This document shows positions 44,848 through 54,501 of a DNA stretch of 64,000 nucleotides, piece after piece. The translations under genes and the position numbers were made by a program. Where the stretch lies: the NCBI RefSeq assembly GCF_019711535.1, contig NZ_JAIGNP010000001.1:992001-1056000 (forward strand), in the 5' to 3' direction. The notes beneath the pieces were generated by a model. The model was given only the letters and a program-made list of their open reading frames with translations, was not told the origin of the DNA and searched no databases. Origin of the DNA: Qipengyuania aestuarii (GTDB lineage Bacteria > Pseudomonadota > Alphaproteobacteria > Sphingomonadales > Sphingomonadaceae). How positions within the stretch are numbered: position 1 is the stretch's first letter; every line of letters begins with the position of its first letter.

Positions 44848-45927
44848 GTGCGAATAGCCCACGTCGCTCCCGTGATACATCCGGTCCCGCCGCAAACCTA
44901 TGGCGGAACGGAGCGCGTCATCGCTGACCTCGCCGATGCTCAGGTTGCGCAAGGGCATGACGTAACGGTGTTTTGTCCCGCGGACTCTGCATTGGATGGC
45001 CTGACTAAAGTCGGAGATTACCATTCGCTGAGCTGGCATGAACGACATGCCAGCAATGTTCCGGCGGGTTTGCCAGCGGTGCTCGAAGCGCAGCTACTCA
45101 GAGATCTGCTGGAGCATGGCGGCGATCACGACGTGCTACACCTGCATGGGTCGGCCCATGCGAGTGCGATCGCCGGAAAACTTGGCCTTCCGGTCTTCCG
45201 CACGATCCATTGGCGTGCGGACGAGCTTGACCATCATGAGCACTTCCGGGCCTTCCCCGATGAACGCATTATCGCCATTTCGCATTCGCAAGCGAAGTCT
45301 GTGCCATCGGCCAGTCTCGCCGGTGTGGCGCATCACGGCATGCCCTCATCCCGCTACCGGCTTGGCGATGGTCGGGGCGGCTATCTTGCATTTCTGGGCC
45401 GCATGACCGACCAGAAGCGGCCCGACCGCGCAATCGAACTGGCCCGTTCCAGTGGCCGAGTGCTGAAACTTGCCGGGCCGATCGATCCTGGCAATCCCGC
45501 TTATTTCGAAACAGTGGTCAGACCGAAGCTGGACGATGCCACCCATCATCTTGGCAATGTCAACGACGAACAGAAGCAGGACCTTCTGGGCAATGCCGGG
45601 GCCTTGATTTTCCCGATCGATTGGCCCGAACCCTTCGGCTTGGTGATGATCGAAGCGATGGCTTGCGGAACACCTGTCATCGCCTGGCGCGAGGGTAGCG
45701 TAGCCGAAGTGGTGGAAGATGGGCTGACCGGCATTGTGGTCGGCAGTCTCAAAGAAGCGACCGAGCGTTTGGATGAAGTGTTTACCCTTGATCGGCAGCG
45801 TATCCGCGACAGGTTCGAAGAGCGTTTTTCAAGCGCGCGGATGGCCCGACAAATTCTGGATATTTACCGCGCCGCCCCGCCGTCGCGATCTTCGAAGGAA
45901 TCGAGCGCGAGATCGCCTTCTCCATAA
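44848..45927 (+). CDS. Family 4 glycosyltransferase
   Basis: A 359-residue GT-B enzyme: RIAHVAPVIHPVPPQTYGGTERVIADLA N-terminus with the acceptor-side glycine loop, VLHLHGSAHASAIAG, LAFLGRMTDQKRPDRAIELA start of the C-terminal half, and the donor signature FPIDWPEPFGLVMIEAMACGTPVIA with E-x7-E. It is divergent from the SPS-like fusion (81-base gap). GTG start at 44848. The last 64 bases overlap the tail of the Crp-family gene on the other strand, so its Ser-rich C-terminus is probably an extension gained by stop-codon loss. Confidence 0.85.
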   Translation: MRIAHVAPVIHPVPPQTYGGTERVIADLADAQVAQGHDVTVFCPADSALDGLTKVGDYHSLSWHERHASNVPAGLPAVLEAQLLRDLLEHGGDHDVLHLHGSAHASAIAGKLGLPVFRTIHWRADELDHHEHFRAFPDERIIAISHSQAKSVPSASLAGVAHHGMPSSRYRLGDGRGGYLAFLGRMTDQKRPDRAIELARSSGRVLKLAGPIDPGNPAYFETVVRPKLDDATHHLGNVNDEQKQDLLGNAGALIFPIDWPEPFGLVMIEAMACGTPVIAWREGSVAEVVEDGLTGIVVGSLKEATERLDEVFTLDRQRIRDRFEERFSSARMARQILDIYRAAPPSRSSKESSARSPSP

Positions 45928-46628
45928 AGGTAATCTCCGCGAAACTCGCCCAAGCGCTTCAGCTCTGCCTCATTAAGTATTTCGATCCGGCCGTCACCGC
46001 CAAGTTCCAAAATACCGCGATCCTTCAGATTGCGGAAACTCCGATTGGCATGAACTGGGGTTATGCCGCAGGCCTCGGCATAGTCGCGCTGCAGCAATTG
46101 GACGGGTAGATTGTGGCCGTCGTAAAGACCCACGAATTTATGCCTTTCGACGATTTCGCAGATCAAATGGGCAATTCGGCCCTCGGCATTTAGCCTTCCG
46201 AGCCGGAAGATCCACTCACGGTGCATGGCAGCATCGAGTAGCGTGGAAAACCAGAGTGCGCGTGCAAGATGCCCCGACCTGTCAACCAGTTCGGCGATGG
46301 CGGAATGCGGCACCTCTGCCAAATGCACATGGCCGAGGGCCGCCGTGCTATGATCCAGCCGTTTCATCGGAAAACCGTGAAGGTCCACGAAATCGCCCGG
46401 AAAATTGAGACCGACTAGCTGCCTCTCCCCATTTCGGTCATCAAGATGGCGAAGTACCGTGCCTTCGATGATGTAATAGGAATGCTCCACCCGCGTGCCG
46501 CGTTCGACCAGTGTTTCGCGCGGTTTGAGCCGGATGGTGCGCTTGATTGCTTCTTCGAGCCAGACCTTTTCTCGAGTGCCCAATTCGTGGCGGAGTCGAC
46601 CTTGCAGGAAAAGCTTCGTGTGCAACAT
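45864..46628 (-). CDS. Crp/Fnr family transcriptional regulator
   Basis: A 254-residue regulator: cyclic-nucleotide-binding-like barrel (about 25-135, ETLVERGTRVEHSYYIIEGTVLRHL and FPGDFVDLHGFP), long helix, and a C-terminal winged helix (about 175-235, LQRDYAEACGITPVHANRSFRNLKDRGILEL). The phosphate-binding RS of true Crp is absent and there are no Fnr cysteines, so the signal is unknown. Such Crp-like regulators often control stress and photosynthesis genes in this group. The start is 44 bases from an inverted repeat (46665-46679). Confidence 0.85.
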   Translation of the reverse strand: MLHTKLFLQGRLRHELGTREKVWLEEAIKRTIRLKPRETLVERGTRVEHSYYIIEGTVLRHLDDRNGERQLVGLNFPGDFVDLHGFPMKRLDHSTAALGHVHLAEVPHSAIAELVDRSGHLARALWFSTLLDAAMHREWIFRLGRLNAEGRIAHLICEIVERHKFVGLYDGHNLPVQLLQRDYAEACGITPVHANRSFRNLKDRGILELGGDGRIEILNEAELKRLGEFRGDYLYGEGDLALDSFEDRDGGAAR

Positions 46629-46664
46629 TTAATTCCTGTAACTTTTGGAGCGTGATCGTGCGGC

Positions 46665-46679
46665 TAACCGAGGCGGTTA
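46665..46679. promoter_or_regulatory. Inverted repeat between the Crp-like and Mfd-like genes
   Basis: TAACCG-AGG-CGGTTA, perfect 6-base arms around 3 bases, 37 bases above the Crp-like start. It may be an operator in this divergent region. The remaining 240 bases to the Mfd-like gene show no gene. Confidence 0.4.
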
Positions 46680-46923
46680 AGGGTGTCAAAGCGCTATTCT
46701 GCCCAGCCCGCGACATAAGTCGAGAGGCAAAAGCGGCGGACCCGGGAGCCGTACGATACGGGCGAGTGCCGCTCTTACCTAGACACCCGCAGACGCCACT
46801 TGGCGCGAATAAATCGCACATTCTTTCTGTCCAACCCAACGACACGCGCAACGAATAGTCGCATCCGGTCGTTGTTGGCGAGCCGGAAACTTTTGCGCAG
46901 CCATTAAGAACAGGAAAAACAGC

Positions 46924-49900
46924 GTGCACAAGCCACTTGATGCGCAAACGGGCCTCGAAATAGATGGGCTCTGCGCCAAGGTTTTACGGGTCCTTCGCGT
47001 GGTAGGCGACGACACCGTGCTTTATCTTGCCGATGATGAAACCGAGGCGGAAGGACTGGCGCTCCTCCTTAAGCGATTGCTTCCGGATACACCGGTCATC
47101 CACCTCCCTGCCAGTGACACTTTGCCCGGCGAGGATGCCCCTGCTTCGCCCTCTAACGTTGGTCGCCGCGTTACTGCGCTGCGCCGACTGCGGGCGCTCT
47201 CGGCGGACCTAAGGTCTTCAGGCGCGATTGTGGTGAGCAGCGGCGAGGCGGCTGCGCGACGCTACGCTCGTCCGGAAGCTTTCGATGCCGAGCCCCCGGT
47301 AGTCCGCGTAGGCGATAGCATCGATGTGGACGCCTTCCTCGCCGAGGCGGTCACAAACGGTTATTTCGCCGACGATCGTATCGACGAGCCAGGCGAGATA
47401 GCCGTGCGCGGCGAAGTAATCGACCTGTACCCTGCCGATGCAGGCGGGCCGGTGCGCATCGATATTGTCGACAGCCATATCGGTGCAATCCACCATTTCG
47501 ATCCGGTCACGCAGCGCCGTGGTCAAGCCTGCGATGCAATAGAGATTGGCCGCGCCGCAGAGCCCGAAGAGGCATTGGAGGCGACCATGCTCGCCCACCT
47601 TTCTACAGGAACCGTGTTGCTGTCCCGCCGCGCCGAGAAGCGGCGCAAGCGGTTCGTGCAATTGGCTGAGCGGACGGCCCAAGAGATGAAGACCGAGGTC
47701 GACGCCGTTTCGGACGAGCGCTGGGCAGCGGCGCTCGAGGATTGGCGAACCGAAAGTGATCTGGACGAAGCGGGTGGCAACGCCATCGCATCGGTACCGC
47801 GCTTCGCGGAGAAAAAATCGATAGCCCGGGCGTTTACCCGTTTTCTCGCCGCCGAACGGGAAGAAGGGCGCGCCATCGCTTTGATCGGGAGTGAACGCGA
47901 TTTGCGCTTCCTGCGTATCCGGCTGCAAGGAGCGCTGTCCGACGCTTGCGAGATTGGCGACATTCGCAAATTGGAAGAGCGGGACGCAGGGGACGTCGTG
48001 ACCCTCTGCGCGCCGCTAGACCGCGGAGCCAGTGATGGGCGGATGACCCTGATTGCTGCCGCGGATATTCTAGGCACGCGCGCCCTGATCCAAGAGAATT
48101 CCACTCCGGTGCAACCTGTGGGGCTTGGCGGTGCAGAAATACGCATCGGTGATCTCGTCATTCACGAAAGTCATGGTTTCGCCAAGGTGTTGGGCCTTGA
48201 ACCGGCTCCCGATGGAGATGGCGAGATGATCGCTCTGGAATATGCCGATGAGGCCCGACGCCTCGTGCCAGTGCGCGACGCCGGATTGCTATGGCGCTAC
48301 GGCGGCGACAGTGACAGCGTCACGCTCGACAAGCTTGAAGGCAAAAGCTGGAACAAGCGCCGCGCGGAGATCGACAAAGCGATTGCCGAGACTGCGACTT
48401 CCCTGATCGATCTTGCAGAGGAACGCGCAAAGCTTGAGGCGCCGGTGATGGAGCCTGACGGTGCCGCTTACGAGCGCTTTGTCGCCGGCTTTCCCTACAG
48501 CGAGACTGCGGATCAGGCGCGAGCAATCCGCGAGGTGCGCGATGATCTGGCGGCCGGCAAACCCATGGAACGCCTTGTCGTCGGGGATGTCGGTTACGGT
48601 AAGACCGAGGTCGCATTGCGCGCGGCGGCCATCGCTGCCCTTTCGGGTTATCAAGTCATCGTGGCGGCGCCGACCACTGTGTTGGCGCGCCAGCATCTGG
48701 AAGAGTTCACTCGCCGCTTCTCCGATACCGGCGTGAAGGTTGCAGGTTTGTCGCGACTATCGAGTGCTGGCGAGAGGAAGAAGGTCCAGACAGGGTTGGC
48801 CGACGGATCGATCGGCGTGGTTGTCGGCACCGCAGCGGTGGTTGGCAAGGCCATTAGTTACGCCAAGCTCGGTCTGGTTGTAATTGACGAGGAACAACGC
48901 TTCGGTGCGGCGGACAAGGCGAAGCTGCGCGGTCACAAGGGCATCCACCTGCTTGTGATGAGCGCAACACCGATACCGCGCACGCTGCACCGCGCCATGA
49001 TCGGCCTGCAACAGGTTTCCGTCATCGCAACCCCGCCTGCCCGTCGGCAACCTATCCGCACCACGGTGAGCGAAGTCGACGATACAGCGATACGCCTCGC
49101 GCTGCGCCGCGAAAAGGCCCGCCGGGGGCAGAGCTTCGTGGTCGTGCCGCGTATTGCCGATCTCGCCGATATGCGGACGATGCTCGAACGACTAGTGCCT
49201 GACCTCACGCTGATCGAAGCGCATGGAAAAATGCCGGGCGCTGCACTCGACGAGGCCATGATCGACTTCGCAGGCGGAAAGGGCGATATCCTGCTTGCAA
49301 CCAACATCATTGAAACCGGGCTCGACGTTCCGCGGGCGAATACGATGATCATCTGGCGCTCGGACCGCTTCGGCTTGGCTCAGCTGCATCAGTTGCGAGG
49401 GCGCGTGGGCCGCGGGCGGCGGCGTGGCCAGGTCATCCTTGCGACCGAGGGAGATGAGATCGGTGAGGCAACGGAGAAACGTCTGCGCACACTTTCCACC
49501 TTCGACCAGCTCGGCTCGGGCTTTGCCATCGCTGGAGCGGATCTCGATCAACGCGGAGGCGGCGACGTTCTGAGCAATGCGCAGTCCGGGCATATGAAGC
49601 TGATCGGCGTCGAACTTTACCAGCACCTGCTCGAAGGGGCGCTTCGCAGCGCACAGGGCGAGGAGCAACGCCAGTGGCAGCCCGATATCCGCACTGGCGA
49701 AGCCGGCGGTTTCCCGCCAGAATGGATCCCGGAAGAGGAAGTTCGTCTCAATCTCTACGTCCGTCTCGCGCGGCTTCGGGATCGTACGGAACTCGAAGCG
49801 TTTGAAGACGAATTGCTTGATCGGTTCGGACCGCTGCCCGAGCCCGCTTCAGCGCTTGTCGATCGCGCGCGCCTGACGATGCTGGCATTCGAAATGGATA

Positions 49901-50085
49901 TTCGCGCTATTAATGCTGGTCCGGCTGCGATCGCGCTCACACCTGCCGATGAAAAATCACCTGCGTTTCACGCCGAAGGGCTAGTTCTGAGCGACGGACG
50001 CTGGCTGGCCAAGGATGACGCACCCTACGCCAATCCGACAAAGGCCGCAGTGACGGTGTTAGAAGCTCTCGCCGAAAGCGGCTAG
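46924..50085 (+). CDS. Mfd-like DNA translocase, probable paralogue of transcription-repair coupling factor
   Basis: A 1053-residue protein with the Mfd domain order: UvrB-like N-terminal part (VIHLPASDTLPGED; IDEPGEIAVRGEVIDLYP at about 160), RNA-polymerase-interaction/CarD-like domain (IRIGDLVIHESHGFAKVLGLE, about 400-480), RecG-type translocase with Walker A GDVGYGKTE (about 555), VIDEEQRFG, SATPIPRTL, ATNIIETGLDVPRANTMI and QLHQLRGRVGRGRR, and the C-terminal TRCF domain. It is about 100 residues shorter than usual Mfd, and it sits among stress genes, so a second Mfd-type protein is likely; whether the genome has another mfd is not visible. GTG start with AGGA upstream. Confidence 0.85.
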   Translation: MHKPLDAQTGLEIDGLCAKVLRVLRVVGDDTVLYLADDETEAEGLALLLKRLLPDTPVIHLPASDTLPGEDAPASPSNVGRRVTALRRLRALSADLRSSGAIVVSSGEAAARRYARPEAFDAEPPVVRVGDSIDVDAFLAEAVTNGYFADDRIDEPGEIAVRGEVIDLYPADAGGPVRIDIVDSHIGAIHHFDPVTQRRGQACDAIEIGRAAEPEEALEATMLAHLSTGTVLLSRRAEKRRKRFVQLAERTAQEMKTEVDAVSDERWAAALEDWRTESDLDEAGGNAIASVPRFAEKKSIARAFTRFLAAEREEGRAIALIGSERDLRFLRIRLQGALSDACEIGDIRKLEERDAGDVVTLCAPLDRGASDGRMTLIAAADILGTRALIQENSTPVQPVGLGGAEIRIGDLVIHESHGFAKVLGLEPAPDGDGEMIALEYADEARRLVPVRDAGLLWRYGGDSDSVTLDKLEGKSWNKRRAEIDKAIAETATSLIDLAEERAKLEAPVMEPDGAAYERFVAGFPYSETADQARAIREVRDDLAAGKPMERLVVGDVGYGKTEVALRAAAIAALSGYQVIVAAPTTVLARQHLEEFTRRFSDTGVKVAGLSRLSSAGERKKVQTGLADGSIGVVVGTAAVVGKAISYAKLGLVVIDEEQRFGAADKAKLRGHKGIHLLVMSATPIPRTLHRAMIGLQQVSVIATPPARRQPIRTTVSEVDDTAIRLALRREKARRGQSFVVVPRIADLADMRTMLERLVPDLTLIEAHGKMPGAALDEAMIDFAGGKGDILLATNIIETGLDVPRANTMIIWRSDRFGLAQLHQLRGRVGRGRRRGQVILATEGDEIGEATEKRLRTLSTFDQLGSGFAIAGADLDQRGGGDVLSNAQSGHMKLIGVELYQHLLEGALRSAQGEEQRQWQPDIRTGEAGGFPPEWIPEEEVRLNLYVRLARLRDRTELEAFEDELLDRFGPLPEPASALVDRARLTMLAFEMDIRAINAGPAAIALTPADEKSPAFHAEGLVLSDGRWLAKDDAPYANPTKAAVTVLEALAESG

Positions 50086-50092
50086 TATTAGG

Positions 50093-50111
50093 CTGGAAGT
50101 CTCTCTTCCAG
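50093..50111. terminator. Possible bidirectional terminator
   Basis: CTGGAAG-TCTCT-CTTCCAG, a perfect 7-bp hairpin between the convergent Mfd-like and WYL genes. No clear T-run on either side. Confidence 0.4.
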
Positions 50112-50143
50112 AGCCATTCAGTTCTCTTCGGATCGAAGAGTTT

Positions 50144-50851
50144 CTATGCCGCCTGCTCCGCTTCCCATTCCGCCATACGCAGGGCAACGTACCGTCTAAG
50201 CATCTCGACCCGGCGTGGACGGAAGCTCGTGGTACCCTTGGCAAGGGCGGTCATACGAGCAACTTCGAAAGTGCGATAATCCTCGCGCAGCAAACACCAG
50301 CCTACGATCATGAGCGTGGTCGGACTATAGGACAGCCCGAGCGGCAGAATTTCCCGCTCGGTGAGGCGGTTCTGCTTGTCGCGATAAGCGAAATGGACGC
50401 TCATTTCGTCCCAACAGGCTTCGCGTAACAGCTCTATGTCGATGGTAATGTCGGGTCGGTACACTGCGGGTCGCCACGATCTCATGATGGCGTGCATGGA
50501 TTGACGTGACTGGCGGTCAGGCAGGCTGGCGATGATCCGGGCCAGCGCATCCTTTCCCGCTCTGGTAAGCCGCTCGTCACCCAACTGATCGAGACTTCCC
50601 ACCGCAAGCATGAGCGCTTCGGTTTCGAGGCGGGAGAAGCTTTGAGGGGGCAGCGCGGGGTCTTCCGTCAGCGTGTAGCCATATCCAGCAGCGCCATCGA
50701 TCAGCACACCGCCAGCGCGCAAGGTGGCGATATCGCGGTAGAGTTGACGTGTCGAAATTTCAGTCTCGACTGCCAGCCGGTCGGCGGTGACGGGAGCGGG
50801 CAATCGCCTCAGTGCGGCGAGCAGACGCATCAGCCTGTCCTGTCTGGCCAT
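50144..50851 (-). CDS. WYL-domain transcriptional regulator (YafY type)
   Basis: A 235-residue regulator: N-terminal HTH_11 winged helix (RLMRLLAALRRLPAPVTADRLAVETEISTRQLYRDIATLRAGG, residues 5-50), and a WYL ligand domain (about 140-225) with FAYRDKQNRLTEREILPLGLSYSPTTLMIVGWCLLREDYRTFEVARMTAL. It is divergent from a GST gene 72 bases away, which it probably controls. WYL regulators of this type sense nucleic acid or small ligands in other bacteria. Confidence 0.88.
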   Translation of the reverse strand: MARQDRLMRLLAALRRLPAPVTADRLAVETEISTRQLYRDIATLRAGGVLIDGAAGYGYTLTEDPALPPQSFSRLETEALMLAVGSLDQLGDERLTRAGKDALARIIASLPDRQSRQSMHAIMRSWRPAVYRPDITIDIELLREACWDEMSVHFAYRDKQNRLTEREILPLGLSYSPTTLMIVGWCLLREDYRTFEVARMTALAKGTTSFRPRRVEMLRRYVALRMAEWEAEQAA

Positions 50852-50923
50852 ATCTGTTCCTGCCTCAATCTGTCAGGAGGCTGAGCCTATCGCTTCGTCT
50901 CCATCAACGAAAGGAGTATTCCG

Positions 50924-51487
50924 ATGACCACCCTCTATCATTCGCCTCAATCGCGATCCGACACCGTCGTAGATCTCGTCCGCCTGCTCGGCGCCAAGAT
51001 CGAAATTCGCGAAGTGACGATCGCGCGGCAGGACGGCACCGGAGGCCCCGATCCAGATAATCCGCATCCGGAGAAGAAGGTGCCCTATCTCGTCGATGGG
51101 AGCGAGCACATTCGCGAGCGCGGGGCGATTGTGCTGTATCTCACCGATGCCTACCCCGCAGCGAAACTGGGGCCGACCGTCGGCGAAGAGGGGCGCGGAA
51201 GCTATCTGTCGTGGCTGGCATGGTATCAGGGCGTGATGGAACCGCTGCTGATCCTGAAATGGGCCGGCGTATCGCATCCCGCCATCGAGTCTGGCCTGCG
51301 TGACGAGGCCACCATGCTGGAGCGTCTGGCCGAGCCGCTCCGCTCAGGACCTTGGCTTCTAGGGGAGCGGTTCAGTGCAGCGGATATGCTCTGTTCGTCG
51401 CCGTTCCAATGGTTCAAGGAATTGCTGCCAGCCGATCCCACCATCCGTGACTGGGCTGAGCGATGTGCTGCGCGCGTAACGCGGTAG
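50924..51487 (+). CDS. Glutathione S-transferase
   Basis: A 187-residue cytosolic GST: thioredoxin-like N-domain (LYHSPQSRSDTVVDLVRLLG; KVPYLVDGSEHIRERGAIVLYLTDAYP with the glutathione-binding ER pair instead of ES) and a helical C-domain with GERFSAADMLCSSPFQW. It is short by about 15 residues for the family but complete in both domains. Probably detoxifies electrophiles or peroxides. Ribosome site GGAG at 50910 (AAAGGAG region). Confidence 0.85.
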   Translation: MTTLYHSPQSRSDTVVDLVRLLGAKIEIREVTIARQDGTGGPDPDNPHPEKKVPYLVDGSEHIRERGAIVLYLTDAYPAAKLGPTVGEEGRGSYLSWLAWYQGVMEPLLILKWAGVSHPAIESGLRDEATMLERLAEPLRSGPWLLGERFSAADMLCSSPFQWFKELLPADPTIRDWAERCAARVTR

Positions 51488-51738
51488 CGGCTCTCAGGTA
51501 AAAGAACGCAACTTCTTTCAAACATACGGCAAGGGCAGCAAGGCTTGAATCTTTTGACAGCCTGCCATGCGAGATCGCGCGGATTTCTGGAGGAAGTTCA
51601 AGCGCTGCCTTTGTCGATGTTGAAAACATCCCCGCGTCTTAAATTACTGAGCGCAGCCGCCTCGAATCGCCGTGTAAGCGCTGCTTTCCAGTTTGTGTGC
51701 AACTTGGATTACTTCGGCCGCTAAATTTCCAGTCAGCG

Positions 51739-52113
51739 CTAAATTAAGAACCAGATGCCGAAGAGCAAAACCAAAGAGCCGAACCCCATCAGGGAAGCGA
51801 CCAAGCGCAAATTAATTCGCTTGAGAGGTTGGACCGAGTGAGCATCCAATCTTTTGAGCACGCTGCAGGAACTTCGTTCGGCAAGATAGAAGACAACCAT
51901 ACCGGACAATATGAAACAGGTGGCTATTGCTCTGGGAAGCCACGCAGGTTCCATTTTGCCGAACAGAGCGTTGAACCCCAGACCGATGCCCACCGCTGCG
52001 AGGCCAGTGCGCATCCAGCCCGCGAATGTGCGTTCGTTGGCTAGGACCGTACGATCTTCCGCGAGATCGGTTCGTTGACCAGCAAGATCATTAGAACTGG
52101 CAACGTCATTCAT
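51739..52113 (-). CDS. DUF202 (YidH-like) membrane protein
   Basis: A 124-residue protein with the DUF202 signature TDLAEDRTVLANERTFAGWMRTGLAAVGIGL (about 15-45) and three membrane segments (about 37-55, 65-83, 100-122). Function unknown in the family. The ATG at 52113 gives the usual family length; the frame is open 47 codons further but AT-rich and unrelated. It is divergent from katE across an AT-rich spacer. The 251 bases downstream, to the GST, hold nothing I recognise. Confidence 0.82.
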   Translation of the reverse strand: MNDVASSNDLAGQRTDLAEDRTVLANERTFAGWMRTGLAAVGIGLGFNALFGKMEPAWLPRAIATCFILSGMVVFYLAERSSCSVLKRLDAHSVQPLKRINLRLVASLMGFGSLVLLFGIWFLI

Positions 52114-52174
52114 TGGGGAAAGCCTCGATACCGAAGCGACGAACCTATAAGCCACTTGGCAACAAGGCAATCGC

Positions 52175-52288
52175 CATATGTTAAGTGTGGATCCTGGAAA
52201 ATGAAACACGAATAGATCAGTGCAGAAAAAATTCCTGCTGGTGATGAGAGTCATTATTTATTTCAAAAAAGCGGTTAACATATGTTAA
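52175..52288. promoter_or_regulatory. AT-rich katE upstream region with palindrome and half-site copy
   Basis: TTAACATATGTTAA at 52275-52288 is a perfect 14-base palindrome. CATATGTTAA recurs at 52175-52184, about 100 bases nearer the DUF202 gene. Both lie in a strongly A/T-rich stretch upstream of katE and could bind the regulator of the catalase operon. I cannot name the protein. Confidence 0.45.
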
Positions 52289-52390
52289 TTAGTAATGAGA
52301 ATTGGTTTTAATCAAATTTAATATTTCAAACTTGGCAACTTAATTTAGCCGACTTCGTTTGGGAGCCATACCCGTAACGGAGCGTCGCGT

Positions 52391-54484
52391 ATGACCAAAG
52401 ATTTCGAATTGTCCAAAGGGGGCGCCAACCATCAGAAGCCTCGAGGCGACGACGATGTAATGACGACGGCACAAGGCCATCCGATCGCGGATGATCAGAA
52501 TTGGCTAACTGCAGGCCCGCGCGGACCGCAGCTGCTCGAAGACCAGATCGCGCGTGAGAAAATCTTTCATTTCGATCATGAGCGTATCCCCGAGCGTGTG
52601 GTTCACGCCCGCGGCTATGGTGTGCACGGCCATTTCGAGCTGAAGAAAGCGATCCCGCAGTATTCGCGTGCGCGGATTTTTAATGAAGAGGGCGTCAAGG
52701 TGCCCACCTTCACGCGCTTCTCGACGGTGGCGGGCAACAAGGGTTCGCCCGATCTGGCGCGCGACGTGCGCGGGTTCGCTACCAAGTTCTATACGCAGGA
52801 GGGCAACTGGGACCTCGTCGGCAACAATATCCCTGTGTTCTTCATCCAAGATGCGATCAAGTTTCCCGATCTGATCCATGCCGCCAAGCCCGCGCCCGAT
52901 CGCGGCTTCCCGCAGGCGCAGACCGCGCACGACAATTTCTGGGACTTCATCAGCCTTAGCCCCGAAGCGATGAACATGGTCATGTGGATCATGTCCGACC
53001 GCACGATCCCGCGCTCGTTCCAGTTCATGGAAGGCTTCGGCGTCCATACCTTCAGGCTGGTGAACGAAAAGGGCGAAAGCCACTTCGTCAAGTTCCATTG
53101 GAAGCCCAAGTTAGGCCTCCAGTCGGTGGTCTGGAACGAGGCGCTCAAGGTCAACGGGATGGATCCCGACTTCCATCGCCGCGACATGTGGGATGCCATC
53201 GACGCGGGGGACTTCCCGCAGTGGGACCTCGGCATTCAGGTGTTTGACGAGGAATTCGCCGAAAAGTTCGAATTCGACGTCCTCGACGCGACCAAGATCA
53301 TTCCCGAGGAACGAGTCCCGGTGGAGATCATCGGCACACTGACGCTCGACGCGAATGTCGACAATTTCTTCGCCGAGACCGAGCAGGTGGCATTCTGCAC
53401 GCAGAACCTGGTGCCCGGCATCGACCATTCGGACGATCCGCTGCTGCAGGGGCGCAATTTCAGCTATCTCGACACGCAGTTGAAGCGGCTGGGCGGCCCC
53501 AACTTTACGCATCTGCCGATCAACGCGCCCAAGTGCCCGGTGCGCCACTTTCAGCAGGACGGCCATATGGCGATGACCAACCCCAAGGGTCGGGTGAATT
53601 ACGAGCCCAACAGCTGGGGCGATGGCGACGGTGCCGGGGAGGATCGCGGCCCGCGCGCCTGCCCGATGAAAGGCTTCCAGAGCTATGAGGCTCCGGTCGC
53701 AGGCCCCAAGATGCGCGTGCGCAGCAAAACCTTCGCCGATCACTACAGCCAGGCGCGTCAGTTCTACGTCAGCCAGACCCCGGTCGAGCAGACGCACATG
53801 GCCAACGCGCTGACCTTCGAGCTTTCCAAGGTTGGCCGCATGAGCATTCGCAAGCGGATGATCGGCCACCTGCGGCACATCGACGAAGGACTGGCGCAGG
53901 AGGTAGCCGACGGGATCGGCCTTCCCGAACTGCCCGAGAAGGTACCGGCGGCGCGCGACCCGATCACCGATCTGGCCGAAAGCCCCGCGCTCTCGATCCT
54001 CAAGAACGGCCCCGGCAATTTCAAGGGCCGCAAGCTGGGCATCTATATTGCCGAGGGAGCAGATGCGAATGTGGTCAAGGCGCTGAAGGATGCCGCGACC
54101 AGCGCAGGCGGCATGGTCGAGATCGTTGCGCCGCACGTGGCCGGCGCCAAGCTTTCCGATGGCACCATGATGGAAGCCGACGAGAAGATCGATGGCGGTC
54201 CTTCGGTGACCTACGATGCGGTGGCCGTCGTGATGAGCGAGGCTTCGGCCAAGCGCTACAACACCGACAAGCCGAGCATCGACTTCGTCAATGACGCCTT
54301 CGCCCATGCGAAATTCGTCGCCTACGTCCCCGCGGTCCAACCGCTCTTCGAGACGGCAGGCGTGTGGAACTGGATGGACGACGGGTTCGTCGATGTCTCC
54401 TCCGGCAAGGACGCGGCCAGCGCCTTCATCGAGAAGTGCGGCGAACTGCGCTTCTGGGACCGCGAGAGCGTGAAGCAGGACTAA
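52391..54484 (+). CDS. katE: Large-subunit catalase HPII
   Basis: A 697-residue monofunctional heme catalase of the large clade. The catalytic His is in [17 protein letters not shown] (about 70), the Asn in [17 protein letters not shown], and the heme Tyr in [18 protein letters not shown] (about 358). The C-terminal 150 residues form the flavodoxin/DJ-1-like domain typical of HPII ([29 protein letters not shown]). It removes hydrogen peroxide in the cytoplasm, usually under stress and stationary-phase control. ATG 52391. It heads a run of four same-strand genes spaced by 17 bases or overlaps. Confidence 0.95.
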   Translation: MTKDFELSKGGANHQKPRGDDDVMTTAQGHPIADDQNWLTAGPRGPQLLEDQIAREKIFHFDHERIPERVVHARGYGVHGHFELKKAIPQYSRARIFNEEGVKVPTFTRFSTVAGNKGSPDLARDVRGFATKFYTQEGNWDLVGNNIPVFFIQDAIKFPDLIHAAKPAPDRGFPQAQTAHDNFWDFISLSPEAMNMVMWIMSDRTIPRSFQFMEGFGVHTFRLVNEKGESHFVKFHWKPKLGLQSVVWNEALKVNGMDPDFHRRDMWDAIDAGDFPQWDLGIQVFDEEFAEKFEFDVLDATKIIPEERVPVEIIGTLTLDANVDNFFAETEQVAFCTQNLVPGIDHSDDPLLQGRNFSYLDTQLKRLGGPNFTHLPINAPKCPVRHFQQDGHMAMTNPKGRVNYEPNSWGDGDGAGEDRGPRACPMKGFQSYEAPVAGPKMRVRSKTFADHYSQARQFYVSQTPVEQTHMANALTFELSKVGRMSIRKRMIGHLRHIDEGLAQEVADGIGLPELPEKVPAARDPITDLAESPALSILKNGPGNFKGRKLGIYIAEGADANVVKALKDAATSAGGMVEIVAPHVAGAKLSDGTMMEADEKIDGGPSVTYDAVAVVMSEASAKRYNTDKPSIDFVNDAFAHAKFVAYVPAVQPLFETAGVWNWMDDGFVDVSSGKDAASAFIEKCGELRFWDRESVKQD

Positions 54485-54501
54485 GTGGGAAGGACACCGA
54501 C

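Noticed and set aside
53111..54340. 409-codon minus-strand frame opposite katE
   Set aside because: Overlaps a clear catalase; composition typical of antisense in GC-rich genes.
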